A DNA stretch of 64,000 nucleotides, from NCBI GenBank assembly GCA_029204225.1, contig CM055095.1, forward strand, positions 69,691,847 through 69,755,846, given 5' to 3'. The notes under the pieces are model-generated. The model searched no databases, was not told the origin of the DNA, and was given only the letters and a program-made list of their open reading frames with translations. Each line of letters begins with the position of its first letter. Position 1 is the stretch's first letter. Position numbers and translations under genes: made by a program. Origin of the DNA: Diphasiastrum complanatum. Lineage: Eukaryota > Streptophyta > Lycopodiopsida > Lycopodiales > Lycopodiaceae. Below, piece by piece: positions 11,480 to 22,334 of this stretch.

Positions 11480-13010
11480 GATAGGCCAATTGACTTGTCA
11501 CTCAACTGGCTTCTTTTTTTTCCAAGGATCTCTTCTTTTGATCGGCATGTAGTATGGATCGATTCTTTTCCAGCTTGGTGCCCTTAGATACTCTTGTAGC
11601 TACTCGTCATTATTCAACAACATCACAATCCTCCAGGAGGGCTGTGGTCGTAGGGCATTCACAAGGCTGCTGAGTTTTGGATACTCTTCAGCCGTCACTT
11701 TCTTTGCGCCTCCTCGCTCTCCCTTCTTGTAGGTCTTCTGAAATTCATCGGACTATTTGCGATCATCATATCGTCTTTTGATCCTCTCTATAGATTTATC
11801 TGGTAGCTTCCTTAAGGGCCTTGCCAAGTAGTCATCCATTGCGGTGGCACTCTTGGTATCAGGAACCTTTGATGTAGAACCCTCGGGCTTTGATCTAGTG
11901 AAGGTGTCGCTCTTACTCTTCGGAGGAGATGGAGGAAGTCCCATAGAAGGCTCCGCCATCTCATCAAGTGGATCTTGATCGAAAGAATTGAAGTCAGGTG
12001 GTGAAGGAGGTGTGAATGATTTACAAGAAGAGGGTGGTGGATTAGTTATGAGGTTATACTGAGCTGTTGGCGAAACGAATTGTTTTAAAAAATGGTCATC
12101 AGATTTTAGAGATGTGGTGGGAATGGTAAGTGAATCGGAGGTGGTTGAATGAGTAAATGGAAAAATGGTGGTTGGTAAGATGGAAATGGATCGGAAAAAT
12201 AAGAAGATGAGTGAGGCAGCTGAGTGTAGGTGGAGGAGTCCACGACAAGTTTGTGGAGAAAGCCAACAGTGGATCCTTGATATGGCATGCCAAGACCAGC
12301 TTGTGCGTCTATATCGATGAAGTTGTCTTGCTTCAGAGCAAAGGGGTCTTCAGCCTTCTCTTCAGCCCTTGGGCTTTCCTCTGGACTTCCACTGTTACTT
12401 GTGCTGCTTGACCTTGATCTTTTCTTATTTGTTGATCAGGATCAGCTGCATCAGTCTTTTAAGCTTCGTCGTCGTGAGTGGAATCAACTACAATTGTCTG
12501 TTCTGCTTGTGTGGTTGTAGGCAACTCTCTTTCTCCCTCCCCTGAAATTGTTGCTTGTGTTTGCTGGGCATGAGGGGTTGAGTTAACAGCATGAAAGAAT
12601 CTTGATGGTGATTGGGATCGGGTGCTTCAAGCTGGTGATTACATTGGTGACTACTGAGTGATCTGGATTTGGTGCTGAGGTGGGGAGGAAGCAGGTGGTT
12701 CTTCATTGTCGGGTATGTCTTGCCTGGAGGCTGCTCTCCTCTTCATCCTCGTTGTCGTCACTGCTAGAAGGGACATCTTCATAGCCGGCCATTTGCTTTT
12801 TCTGCTTACTTGGAGTCAGCTTTGTGGTCTTCATCTGTGGGGTATCTGATTCCATCTCAGACTCTAGAGGTGGTTTGTGAGCAGTTATCTTGTTTTTGGA
12901 CTACTTTGCTGGTGTTGTGGTATCAGCAAGTTGTGATGGCCTGTCATGTTTCCTCTTGATGGGGCGTTCATGAAACATAGCAGCTTGTGGAGAAGGTGAG
13001 GCTGAAGCTG
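11480..13010 (-). pseudogene. Low-complexity coding remnant, function unknown
   Basis: Read on the minus strand from about 13.0 kb, several frames keep protein-like composition: a Lys/Glu/Ser-rich stretch (ESEMESDTPQ, then YEDVPSSSDDNEDEEE near 12760-12800), a Ser/Arg/Glu stretch (KKRSRSSSTSN), a Pro/His/Ser-rich stretch (12.0-12.3 kb) and at the end TKSATAMDDYLARPLRKLPD (11753-11959) followed after a stop by VTAEEYPKLSSLVNALRP. Stops and shifts break it at least five times. The order acidic, basic, proline-rich, then a more globular end would suit a gag-like or nuclear protein, but I do not recognise it. Confidence 0.3.
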
Positions 13011-13029
13011 TTAATGGTGTATAGCCTCG

Positions 13030-13460
13030 GCTAGTAGCGGTGTCGGATGGAATCTAGCAGATGCAAAAAGTCGGGGACAGTGGTGGATGCAACGGTGGAT
13101 GCAAGGGCGGATGGAATGGCGGGTGGAATGGCGGTCGAAAACTGGCAGATGCAAAATTGTGAATGCAAACTCGTCGGATGCAATGGCGGAGGAAAACACA
13201 GCGGCTGGAAATGTGTCGAATGCAAAATGAAATGCTAATGGCGGATGCAAAAATGCAATTTGGTAATATACTGGTAGATGGAAACGAAATGGTAAGTCGG
13301 CAGATGCAATAAGAAAACCGTAAAGTGGGAGGCAAAAACAAGAAAATCAAATGGGATGCAGACGGCAAATGGAAAGTCGGTGGATGGAAATGCTTGTGAG
13401 ATGCAAAAGGGAATGGAGATGGCGGATGGAAACTCAAAAGTATGGAGATGGAAAACAAGA
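13030..13460 (+). repeat. Degenerate array of GGATGCAA/GGCGGATGG words
   Basis: Short units such as gtggatgcaa, gcggatggaa, gcagatgcaa and ggaaatg recur every 10 to 35 bases over about 430 bases with irregular spacing. The complementary strand reads as long His/Phe/Ser/Pro-rich frames (for example 13054-13458) only because of this repeat, so I do not call them genes. Confidence 0.65.
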
Positions 13461-13789
13461 AAGATGGAGGTTTTGAAAAAGTAAAAAACGTTATAAGGGT
13501 GAAAAGATGAAAGTGTGTGCGAGTAGGGAGAGGAAGGCGTGTGTAGAAGCGATGGAGGATGGATCAAACGAAAGAGGGATGGAGCACAGTCAGAATACAA
13601 CAAAGAGCGGCTGAATCGGATCAGAGAACAGGAAGGTCGTCCGAAATTTGCCAATCAAGCATGAACTCGTATGAAAATTGTGTGAAGTAAGAATGAACTG
13701 GGCGGCCGTCGACATATTTATACCAAAAATCTTAGGTCAAGCATCTGATGGAACTTTCCATGTCTTTGATCTTGTTGCAACCCATCACA

Positions 13790-14160
13790 ATCTACCTACA
13801 ACCAAAAATCAGGTTAATGGAGCCATCCCATCCCTGTCTGGACTTGTTGCGACCTCTCATCTACCTGCCTTGCCATATGGGAGCCTGTTGTGGCATCTGC
13901 CACCATCATTTTTTGGCCTGTGACAGCCTGTCTGCGGCCTGTCACATGACTTGCGACCTGCCAGCAAGCTGCCATAGCCTGTGACAGCCTGCCTGCGGCC
14001 TGGTTGCATCCTCTACGACCACAGGCTGCCACGTTGCCCTGCTGCTGATTTGTGGCCTGTTTGAGCCTGTTACGAACTGTGGCGACCTGTTTTTTCACCT
14101 GTACCGCCTGCCCACAGTCCCATTTGTGGCCCTCTTTGCTGTCAGGCGATCTACAATAGA
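13790..14160 (+). repeat. Degenerate gcctgt / gcggcctg repeat region
   Basis: A GC-richer block built of variants of gcctgtgacagcctg, tgcggcctg and ttgcgacctg. It resembles a decayed minisatellite. The reverse strand gives an Ala/Gln-rich frame (13814-14098) as a by-product. Confidence 0.55.
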
Positions 14161-15490
14161 CCTGATGCAGCCTCTACATGGGTTTTTTGGCCTCCTAACC
14201 CCGTAATACGGCTTATAGAACTTTGGAAAATGCCTATCTCAGTGCACCTTTGTGACTAATTGTGAAGGCAAGGCAAACAACATGCGGACTATGGAAGAGG
14301 CACTCATGACTAGTTGGGCTTTCCGACTCTCCGGTAACCTTACGCATATGTGAGGTAATGTGATTTGCATCAGATACCATTGTCTAAAATACAGTTTGTA
14401 AATGATGGTTTTTATGCAGCATTGTATTCCATGCTTAGTGAATCAACATATCCATTTCGCAATTGTGGCTTCTATTTGCATTGAACGATTCGTCTTTATA
14501 TCCCATTAGAAAATTGTGTAGTTTATCCAGTTAGCTGTATAAAATCGTCAAAGTTACAAATGACATCATTTTATGGGTTATGGGGGTTTTTACAAGTGTT
14601 CTAGAGAAGTAAGCTTGTTAAGGGTGTTGGTCCCTTTCCATGCCTCCCTAATCGGTGCGATCAAGAGGGCAAGGAAGTGGCTTGGATCTCCAACCGGGTG
14701 AGTATCGATGTAGCTACGGATCTAAGATGAGATCAAAGCCTACCAAGGGTGTCAATCTTGGTATTGGATCTAGAAGTGGAATGGCTTATATGAGGGGATG
14801 AGGCTTCTTCTTTTTCCTATCTCTTTATGGGGTTTTGATTTTGCTATCATACATGAGCAAAAAAGGAGTCTTTTCAATTTAAGAAAAAGTAGGAGGAGGC
14901 TTCCCTTCTCTCTCTCAATCTCTATTCTTGACAATGAAAAGTGAATCCAAAATGGTGTCACATCCCTACTTATAGACAAAGCTAGAGTTAAGGTTTTTCG
15001 TGCACCCAAAGCCATGTTCCATAAGAACTTGAGTTTAATAAAAGTTTTAAACCAATTTGCATTTTAAACTACTTGGGTCCTTCTTAATTTTAGGCCCATT
15101 TGAGCATAGATCTATTTCTACTTCTCGTGCCATAGTCTTATGAGTACAATGCACCTTCTAAGGCGTCTGACGTTATATTTACAAATAGATCTGAGTCTTT
15201 TTGCTGACTCGGCCATGCTTTTATTCCCGTCGCCATAAGATATGTTGGTGAGGCGCTGGGCTTTATGTTTACTCGTTGGCCGGTCTGCGACTTGTCGACT
15301 TTTCTTGTATTGGCATTCCTGGTACATATGGATTATGGAACTCCTTCTTGGTGATTTGTCGACGTTCCATTATATAGTTTGGCGGCTCGATTCCTTCACT
15401 TGATATCCGTTAGGCTCTTTTGACATTTGGAATCCGTTAGAAGAATCTTCGCCAAAATCTTCTAACATGGATATTTTAGTTGTCCAGTTG
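14161..15490. other. Spacer, nothing recognised
   Basis: No domain-bearing frame on either strand. A purine-rich stretch lies at 14870-14900. Short minus-strand ORFs at 14770-15015 and 15118-15327 have no family signal. Confidence 0.4.
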
Positions 15491-15493
15491 TTT

Positions 15494-16500
15494 TTAGGGT
15501 TGATGATAAGTTGGCAACGCCACTGTTGCAAAAAAATCCAAATGTGTCTTTAAATTGTTTAAGGCATGTCTAAAATGGATTTTGGTCATTGTGTCGCCTT
15601 TTTCGCGAACGTGCAAAAAATGCGAAGAAGGCGAAAAAGGCGAAGGTGACTTCACCTCTTTGGATTCAACTCTGACTGTTCCTTCACCTTCGATTGAATG
15701 TGATGAGTTGTCTCCAAGTTGCACAAATCGAGAGTGGGTGAATGACTTATAGTCTTTGAACCAGTCGCGATGGTGAGTCATGTGTTGGGTTGCTCCAGAA
15801 TCTAGATACCATGAATTGATATCATGTTGTTCTCCGACTTTGGTCATGAACGCAGCTTCATCTTCCTCTTGTTGCTGGATTGAGTGACTGGTTGTTGCAC
15901 TGTGTGCTTGTTGTTGGAACTGCTTCTTCTTTTCGTTGTTGTACTTCAAAGTTCGGAGTCCTTGATTTCATGGCCAGTCCTCTTACAATATCTGTAGAAT
16001 AGTTTCTGCACTGGTTGGAACGATGAAGAGGTTGAATTCGAACCTGAACCAGAATTTGGTCCAGTCTGCATGTTGCTCTTCTTGTCAGTATAACCTGACT
16101 TTGTAGATCTCTTGGATCTAACTTCTGATTTTTCGAATATAGAGCTTGAGGATCCAATCCTGAGCCTAAGGAGGATGCAAATCTTCTGATCTCCTCTTGT
16201 AGGAGCAACAAAATTACTCTTGATAGAGTGAGGTGTTACTGGGTAAAAATTGTCATTAGTCAATTTTCGTAGGCTTCAGGTAGACTCGTTAATAGAGTCA
16301 TGAGTGTAGCTCAAAAGTCACATCCTTGATATCGTAGAGGATTGCTAGGATGTCCCATGCATTTTTAGCAGTCTGAACAGCACGTATGTGGCTGATCTGA
16401 GTATCCTTGATGTTGAGGGTGATCATGGCAAATGCTTTGCCATCTCTAAGTCTCCACTTGGTGATGATGGCTGCATCACCTTGTGGATTGAGCTCTGAAA
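15494..16500 (-). pseudogene. Ty1/copia gag and protease fragment
   Basis: On the minus strand, 16500-16290 gives UBN2-type gag (KWRLRDGKAFAMITLNIKD, then AKNAWDILAILYD). Next come a Ser/Lys linker and the damaged zinc knuckle YRYCKRTGHEIKD (about 15950-16000). The protease reads SWYLDSGATQHMTHHRDWF (about 15770-15830) and FVQLGDNSSHSIEGEGTV. At least two frame changes and several stops separate these pieces. After VESKEVKSPSPF the copia sequence is lost. No integrase or RT follows, so the fragment is truncated at about 15.5 kb. Confidence 0.85.
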
Positions 16501-17580
16501 GAACGCGAAAAAGGCAAAGGTGCCTAGAAAATGGTTAAGGCACAAAAAAATTCCCAAAGGTAAAAATGTGAAGGTCCAAAATATGTAGTCGTCCTTCGGT
16601 TTTCAAGATGCTCATTACTTGAACGATTTGTTTAGGCTGAGCATAAGAAATCTAACACAAAAAGGGGTATAGACAAGAGGGGGAAAAGATTATGCGAAAA
16701 GTTAGGAAAAAAAAATTGCGGCAACAAAATTGAGGTTGAGATGGGAGAAAAACCGATAAAGTATATGTACAATGAGATAAAGAAAAAATAAGAAAGAAAA
16801 ATTAAAACGAACGGTGAAAAACAAAAAAAATTAGAGTGAGTCCCTTGATGCTTTTTTTTGGTCTTCTTTTCTTCTTTTTTTTGAATAGATACAGGGTGTA
16901 GAGACATGCTTCAGGGAGAGTTCTTTAGTTTTTGGCCCTTCGCATCTTCGGCATCGCGGATCTTTCAGTGGGTTTCAGCAATCACGCGGACAAAGCGGGA
17001 CCACAATGTGCTACGCGTTATGGATTGCGAGCGGATTGGGCCAAACGTCGGGTGCATATTCTCCAAGAAATCTGTCGTATACCATCTTTCCAACCTCACT
17101 ATATTAACGAATGATGTGGTAGATAGGTGATGGTAGGTCCGGTATAAGAGGATTTGATCCACAATTGTCGACGTTTTGAAGGCTTTATTCGGGTCGAAAC
17201 AGTACTCGCCGAAGCACATGTCTCATCTAGTATCCACTTTTGCAGCTGTCAACAGTGTCTTCATATTATAATAGGCTTCCAGAATGATGGAATCTGGAGA
17301 ATTAGTCGCGTCAGTCATGAACCGGTTGAACACAGTTGAGGAGGGCGATTGTAGAGAAATTTCTAAATTTTTAAAGAAAAGGCCCTACACACTCTGCATT
17401 GCCGATATACCATATGGATTTTAGATGAAAGAATCATTAAATTATTATTCTTCTTTCAAATTCATTGAAATCCATAGTTTCATGCAAGGTTTTCTTGAAG
17501 TCACAACATCTTCCATTTGAAGAGTTGTTATTTTTCATTCCTCTTGGCAATCAGCTTCAGTGCAGAAAGCTTTATTGACT
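16501..17580. other. Spacer with an unidentified open stretch
   Basis: 16.5-16.9 kb is A/G-rich with no signal. From 16906 to 17340 both strands stay open: a + frame (16932-17114, with RYGLRADWAKRRVHIL) and a minus frame (17219-16965, with LERWYTTDFLENMHPTFGP). I cannot say which, if either, was coding, and recognise neither. It lies directly upstream of the methyltransferase remnant, so it could belong to the same decayed unit. Confidence 0.3.
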
Positions 17581-17714
17581 TTCTGTAATGCGCGAATAGA
17601 GAATGCAATATGGTAAGTTTTTAAGTTTACGAATTTTTAATTCAAAGTTTTATTTTAAGTTTAGTATAAGCAATCATTTAACTTAGAAAATTTGAAATTT
17701 TTTATTTATTTTAG

Positions 17715-18331
17715 TTGTAATGTTCCATGCCAAATACAAGCCCAATGTCAGAAACTCGGGAAGAGCACGACTTTGCAATGAAATAGAATACATAACCATT
17801 GGTTATTATTCTTTGGACAGCAAGCGCTAGATGCTCCACTACAACACCTGGCTGACAAGTTTTCAAAACTTGTTCCAGTATCCAACCGTGACAAAGAAAC
17901 TCAAAAATCCAATGACGGATTCTGTGGTTTGTCCCTACCAAAAGCCACAACAATTAATCAATCATTTAGTTGATATTTTTTCTCACCCAACTAATTGGAT
18001 TTTAGATTTATTTAGCGGTAGCAGCACTACGAGCGCATGTGCTGTTTAGAAAGGCAGAGCTGTTGCTACAATAGATTTAGATTCTAATTTAGTTGATTTT
18101 GTAAAAATGAGAATAAAATCTTTTTCAATTTTGCCAGATGAACTGGCTGAGGTAAGAAAGAGTTTATATAACAAGGACTTAGTAATTCCCTTGTCCAAGG
18201 AAACACAGCCTCCTGCTAGCGGGAAAGTGGTGGAAGAGGTGCCACTTGACACTACAATGGCTACTCACTGGAAAAAGAGGACGCAAATGACCTTTATATT
18301 TCTAGGAGAAATAAATTCTCTTTTATTATAA
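17715..18331 (+). pseudogene. Bacterial-type DNA amino-methyltransferase remnant
   Basis: One frame, broken by two TAG codons (17828-17830 and 18047-18049), reads as the C-terminal half of an S-adenosylmethionine-dependent N4-cytosine/N6-adenine DNA methyltransferase. It holds CNEIEYITIGYYS, then VVCPYQKPQQLINHLVDIF (the KP..LI..L motif of this class), ILDLFSGSSTTSACA (the AdoMet-binding DPFxGSGTT motif, with DLF for DPF and SST for SGT), GRAVATIDLDSNLVDF (the motif with the acidic ribose-binding residue), and a charged tail to TAA at 18331. No (D/N/S)PP(Y/W) catalytic motif is visible; it would lie upstream of the KP motif in this order. A GTAAGT near 17613 and TTTATTTTAG at 17714 could bound a short intron. 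Flanking DNA is very AT-rich and eukaryotic in look. Confidence 0.6.
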
Positions 18332-20807
18332 AAAAACAGTTGTGTTTATATTTCTTGAAATATTGTGTCTTGAAATCTTTCTGATTAATTTAATGATCTT
18401 AAATTTGTTTGTATTAAAAAAAGAATATTTAACAATTTTTTTATGATTTGAAATTAAGAAGTTAAAATATTCTAAAAAATTAAAATATCCATGATTTTAT
18501 TTTAACATTAATAATCATTAGCAAAACTAAAATGGCAACAAACTATTAGATTTTTAATATTCTAATTTTTTGATGTGTTTTTATAATAATTTTTTGTAGA
18601 CAATATTGTTAGAGATTTAAAGAGGTGGAAAGATTTTTTCAAGGTGATTTAAATATTTTCACAAATCATGTAATCTTGGTTACTATAAAATAATTTCATT
18701 TGCAATCATTTAATGTTTAAATATTCAATGACCTTATATAGGTATTTGAAATATAAGTCAAAATCTAAAAAATATAAAAATTTAAAAAATTCTGATTAAA
18801 ATACAATTATTGTTATTTGAAAAGCTTATAAAATTTTTAAAAAATTAACTTTTGTTCTAAATAAGCAAAAATAAATTTTTTTAGTTATTCTAGTAGTGCG
18901 TCTAATGATTTTCTTTTGAATAGTATTATTATTTCAAATAAGCTAATTTGTAGTTATTAATTAAAATCTGTTAACAAAATTTTAGTAGCTTGATTAATTT
19001 TCTTGCAAAATACAACATTTTTTTAGCATTACAATATATATTTTTGAAGCATTTTAAATATGGATGTTTTTATTAAAAATTTAAAAAAATCGAAAAAAAA
19101 AAATGGGGTCTAAATGTCATTTCTCTTTATTTTGCTTTCTTGAATATCATATGGTTACAAGTATAAGGGAGCGTTAATGAGCAAGCAAATCACAAGTCCA
19201 TGGTTGTAGCAAGAAGATGCAGTGCTCTATTGGAAATTGCCAAAATATTCTATACATTTGAATGAAAAATAAGAGTCCCATACATAAAGGAAATTGAAAA
19301 AGAAAAAGAATGGGGATAGCTAGCTTTTGACAAAAAATCAATTAAAGAGGCCACAACCCTCATAAAATCTAGATTGTATGTGACATGTAAACATGCAATC
19401 ACATAAAACCTATGAAGGCTTATTCAAAATTGCACATATTTAAGATCGTAATTCCATACAAAAACTCTACTAGTGTTCTACAAATTCTGTGGTCCTGAAC
19501 TCCAATGGTTTGGAAACGATTCAAATTCCTACTTTTTTCATGGTCTAGAAAAGAATATAAACGTACTTGCACTTGTACACATTCTATACTAGGGCTTGAA
19601 TCCTACAAATTATAGTGAGAACTAAGTCAATAAAGTAGTGAAGTTCATTAGCCAACCAGCAAAATCATTAGACCCATTCCAATCAAGTACCAATTGTAAA
19701 AGCTACTAAATGCATTTTTTGTATAGAAGATTGAGCACGTCTAACTTAAAAAATAAAAATGTGTGAGCTTTCTTGAAGTGAAACGTGGCTCAAGGTGGCC
19801 ATTGTCCTCTGCAGCAAAGCATGCAATTCAATGAATTTAGCTACAACATTCAACAAGTTCACCTGGTCATACTTACAACTGCCTATGTACAACAGGTAAG
19901 TGAAAAAAACTATCTTATATATATCGGTCAATTACAGCCTCATGATAAGAACAAGCCTCCAAGAAGCACTACATTGATCAAGGTGCCACCAAAATTTAGA
20001 GGGTCTTTTAATTAGATTATTGTGTACTTCATCAGAATTCCAAACTCTTGACACTTTCATTGTTTCTACAATTAACTATTTAGTGAAACCCTTTTCTTGT
20101 CGCTTTGCGTATATTTCTTCCCATCCAACTAGTACTTCTACCAAGCTACAAGATTCCTAAGACATTTTTTGCAACAAGACTTTGAGAGATGTGAAACATG
20201 GGAAATTTTTAACTATGTCTATACAGTCACATTGATTAGCTCAACTAATAATCACCTTCACTGTGCTTTCTTGTAGGTTGTATCACATGCATCAAGATAA
20301 TTACCAGGACAGGGAAAGCTTTGAAATCTTTCCAGTGTTGTATGTTACAAAATGGAGGGACGTTTGAACATCCACAATATCAAATAAATTAGTATGCTTC
20401 AAGTTATATCACATGTATAAAATTAACTAGCAAGAAATCTTTCCAAAATTATATGTTACAAAAGGGAGGGATGTATGAGTATCCACAATATCAAATAGAT
20501 TGCTAATGATAACTCCACTTCTCTTAGATAATGACATTCTTGATGCAAACTACACATTGTACGTACTTAGCCTAAGAGTTTCAAATGTACTTTCCTACTA
20601 TTGGATGAAGAGCAAACATAAGTAGTCATATTATGAAGGATTCCTTAGACCATTTGTACTCCATTGGCTGATCCAGAAATGTCACACTTACGATCACATG
20701 AGCAGCATCTTTAGAGTTCGAGATAAAACTAGAAGTTAAAGGATGACGATATTAATTCAGCATAACATTGACCTTTGTAACCAACTGCCAATGGATGTCT
20801 TTGCAAG

Positions 20808-20810
<3 letters not shown>
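18332..20810. other. AT-rich spacer, nothing recognised
   Basis: 18.3-19.1 kb is extremely AT-rich with A and T runs. No conserved frame, LTR end or RNA gene was found to 20.8 kb. A near-duplicate pair lies at 20328-20386 and 20439-20497 (ttacaaaa-ggaggga-gt-tga-catccacaatatcaaata). Confidence 0.4.

Positions 20811-20897
<87 letters not shown>
20811..20897 (+). repeat. (TC)n microsatellite, about 43 units
   Basis: An uninterrupted TC dinucleotide run of about 86 bases. The Ser-Leu repeat ORF across it is a by-product. Confidence 0.97.
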
Positions 20898-20898
<1 letters not shown>

Positions 20899-21896
20899 CA
20901 AATATAGCTACCTCTCACTAAGTTTTATAGATTCTATGAAAAAACCATGTCACAAATTTGTCAAATTAAGTAACAGTCAGATCACTGAAATTGAAATAGT
21001 TTTCTAAAATGCCCAAAACACGTATGACCTATCTCTCTTACACTTATCCCATTCAATCCCAAGCTTGCACCAGTTCATCTTTTTCTTTTTTGCATTGATA
21101 GTTTGCAGAGGTGTTGACAAACAGCAACTCCATTACTGGGGTCTCATTAATAGGAAAAAGTATCTATTCTCTACAATGTATGTCAAGAAAGCTCAATTCA
21201 ATTTTATTTCGACAAAACGCCTAGTTGCCTTCTGCACTCCTTGTACACAACGCATGCTTAACATGAATTCAAAACTCCTGTTTATGACTCAAATCTCCTT
21301 AGAGGGACATCTGCACAGCAATCCAAGAATAATTTGATTAGCATTACAAGTAGATAACCCACCATTAAGATAACATTGAAAAATTTAATACAATTTTCCA
21401 ATATCAAATCATCGAAGTGACAACATTCTGCAACAAGCCATACCCTCATGTAAATGCAAGTAGCATTCCAAACGCTTTGACCCTACCATCCTTAACAGAA
21501 ACTCAAGATGCCTGACTTCAGCACGCTCTCAAGAAGTGTGCGCAACCATAACAATTACAATACTTTTCCCTGACCTCTTTGGTATATTACCCAGTACAGA
21601 AAAGGCTCTTGTCATATCTACTATCAAGCTTGCTTAATCAAAATATGTTGCACTCAAAGCAAGTTCTGAGATGAGAACATTATATGATTAATTCTCAAGA
21701 ATCAAAATTAACTAGTTACATTCAGATCTATGAAGGGTATGTAGGATGTTGAGCATGATGCAGTATTGTCTATCGAACAAGTTCTTCCACATAAACAGAA
21801 GAGAGCAAAGGAAAAGTAGGGCTGTGAATAGGAACTAGGTAACATCAGTTTATATCATAGCAACTTGGTTTGATCAGTATGCCTTAAAAAGATACC
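20898..21896. other. 3' flank of the kinase gene
   Basis: No coding signal. It lies downstream of the minus-strand stop codon at 21897-21899 and would hold the 3' UTR. I see no clear AATAAA on the minus strand. Confidence 0.35.
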
Positions 21897-22334
21897 TTAA
21901 AATCCTGCCCAGCCCATGGGCTTCTGACCAGTTGATCTGGAATCTCTATTGTCCTTCATACTATTTCCATCACGACCGATCGTAGAAGAGGGTGCAGAAG
22001 CATTGGAGTTCAAGAAAGACCTTGAATCTTGGAAAGAATTAGTCTCCGACACAAAGCCCCAAGAATCCCCACCTTTGCTAGTACTGCCAGATTTCATATG
22101 CTGTGTTTGAAGAGCATTTGTAGAAACTCCAACTGTGCCAAACATAGAGTCTTTGCTAGCTACAGATACCTTGCTTTTGAACCTCACATTCTCACTTTGC
22201 TGAGTTGCTGATTTATGCATTACAGATTCGCCAAAGGCTTGCCAATTGAGGTTATCCGATACTTCACCTCCAGATGATACATCAGATAAGCCGTCTTGGA
22301 GTTCCCAAATTGAACCAGCCTGCTTTGCTTTACC
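21897..22334 (-). CDS. Probable last exon of the NAK-family kinase
   Basis: About 145 codons to TAA. The exon is Ser/Asn/Gly-rich, with GSIWELQDGLSDVSSGGE, NLNWQAFGESV, GDSWGFVSETNSF and a terminal GQKPMGWAGF. NWQAF and W-G-F repeats are low-complexity motifs of the sort seen in endocytic adaptor and kinase tails. Exon 6, 16 kb upstream, ends ENWQAFDQ, and its phase (0) agrees with this exon. Two acceptors fit phase 0: after ATGAAG (start 22334) or five codons later after AAGCAG (start 22319). A third, TATATTTCAG near 22442, would add a hydrophobic stretch that looks intronic. The frame stays open to 22547, so the boundary is unproven. The link to exon 6 is inferred from phase, composition and motif; extra small exons may lie between. 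Confidence 0.6.
   Translation of the reverse strand, partial: GKAKQAGSIWELQDGLSDVSSGGEVSDNLNWQAFGESVMHKSATQQSENVRFKSKVSVASKDSMFGTVGVSTNALQTQHMKSGSTSKGGDSWGFVSETNSFQDSRSFLNSNASAPSSTIGRDGNSMKDNRDSRSTGQKPMGWAGF

Noticed and set aside
13054..13654. Long His/Pro/Ser/Phe-rich ORFs on the minus strand
   Set aside because: They follow from the GGATGCAA-type repeat array; several frames are open at once and none has a domain.
20768..21007. ORF with a Ser-Leu repeat
   Set aside because: Translation of the TC microsatellite.
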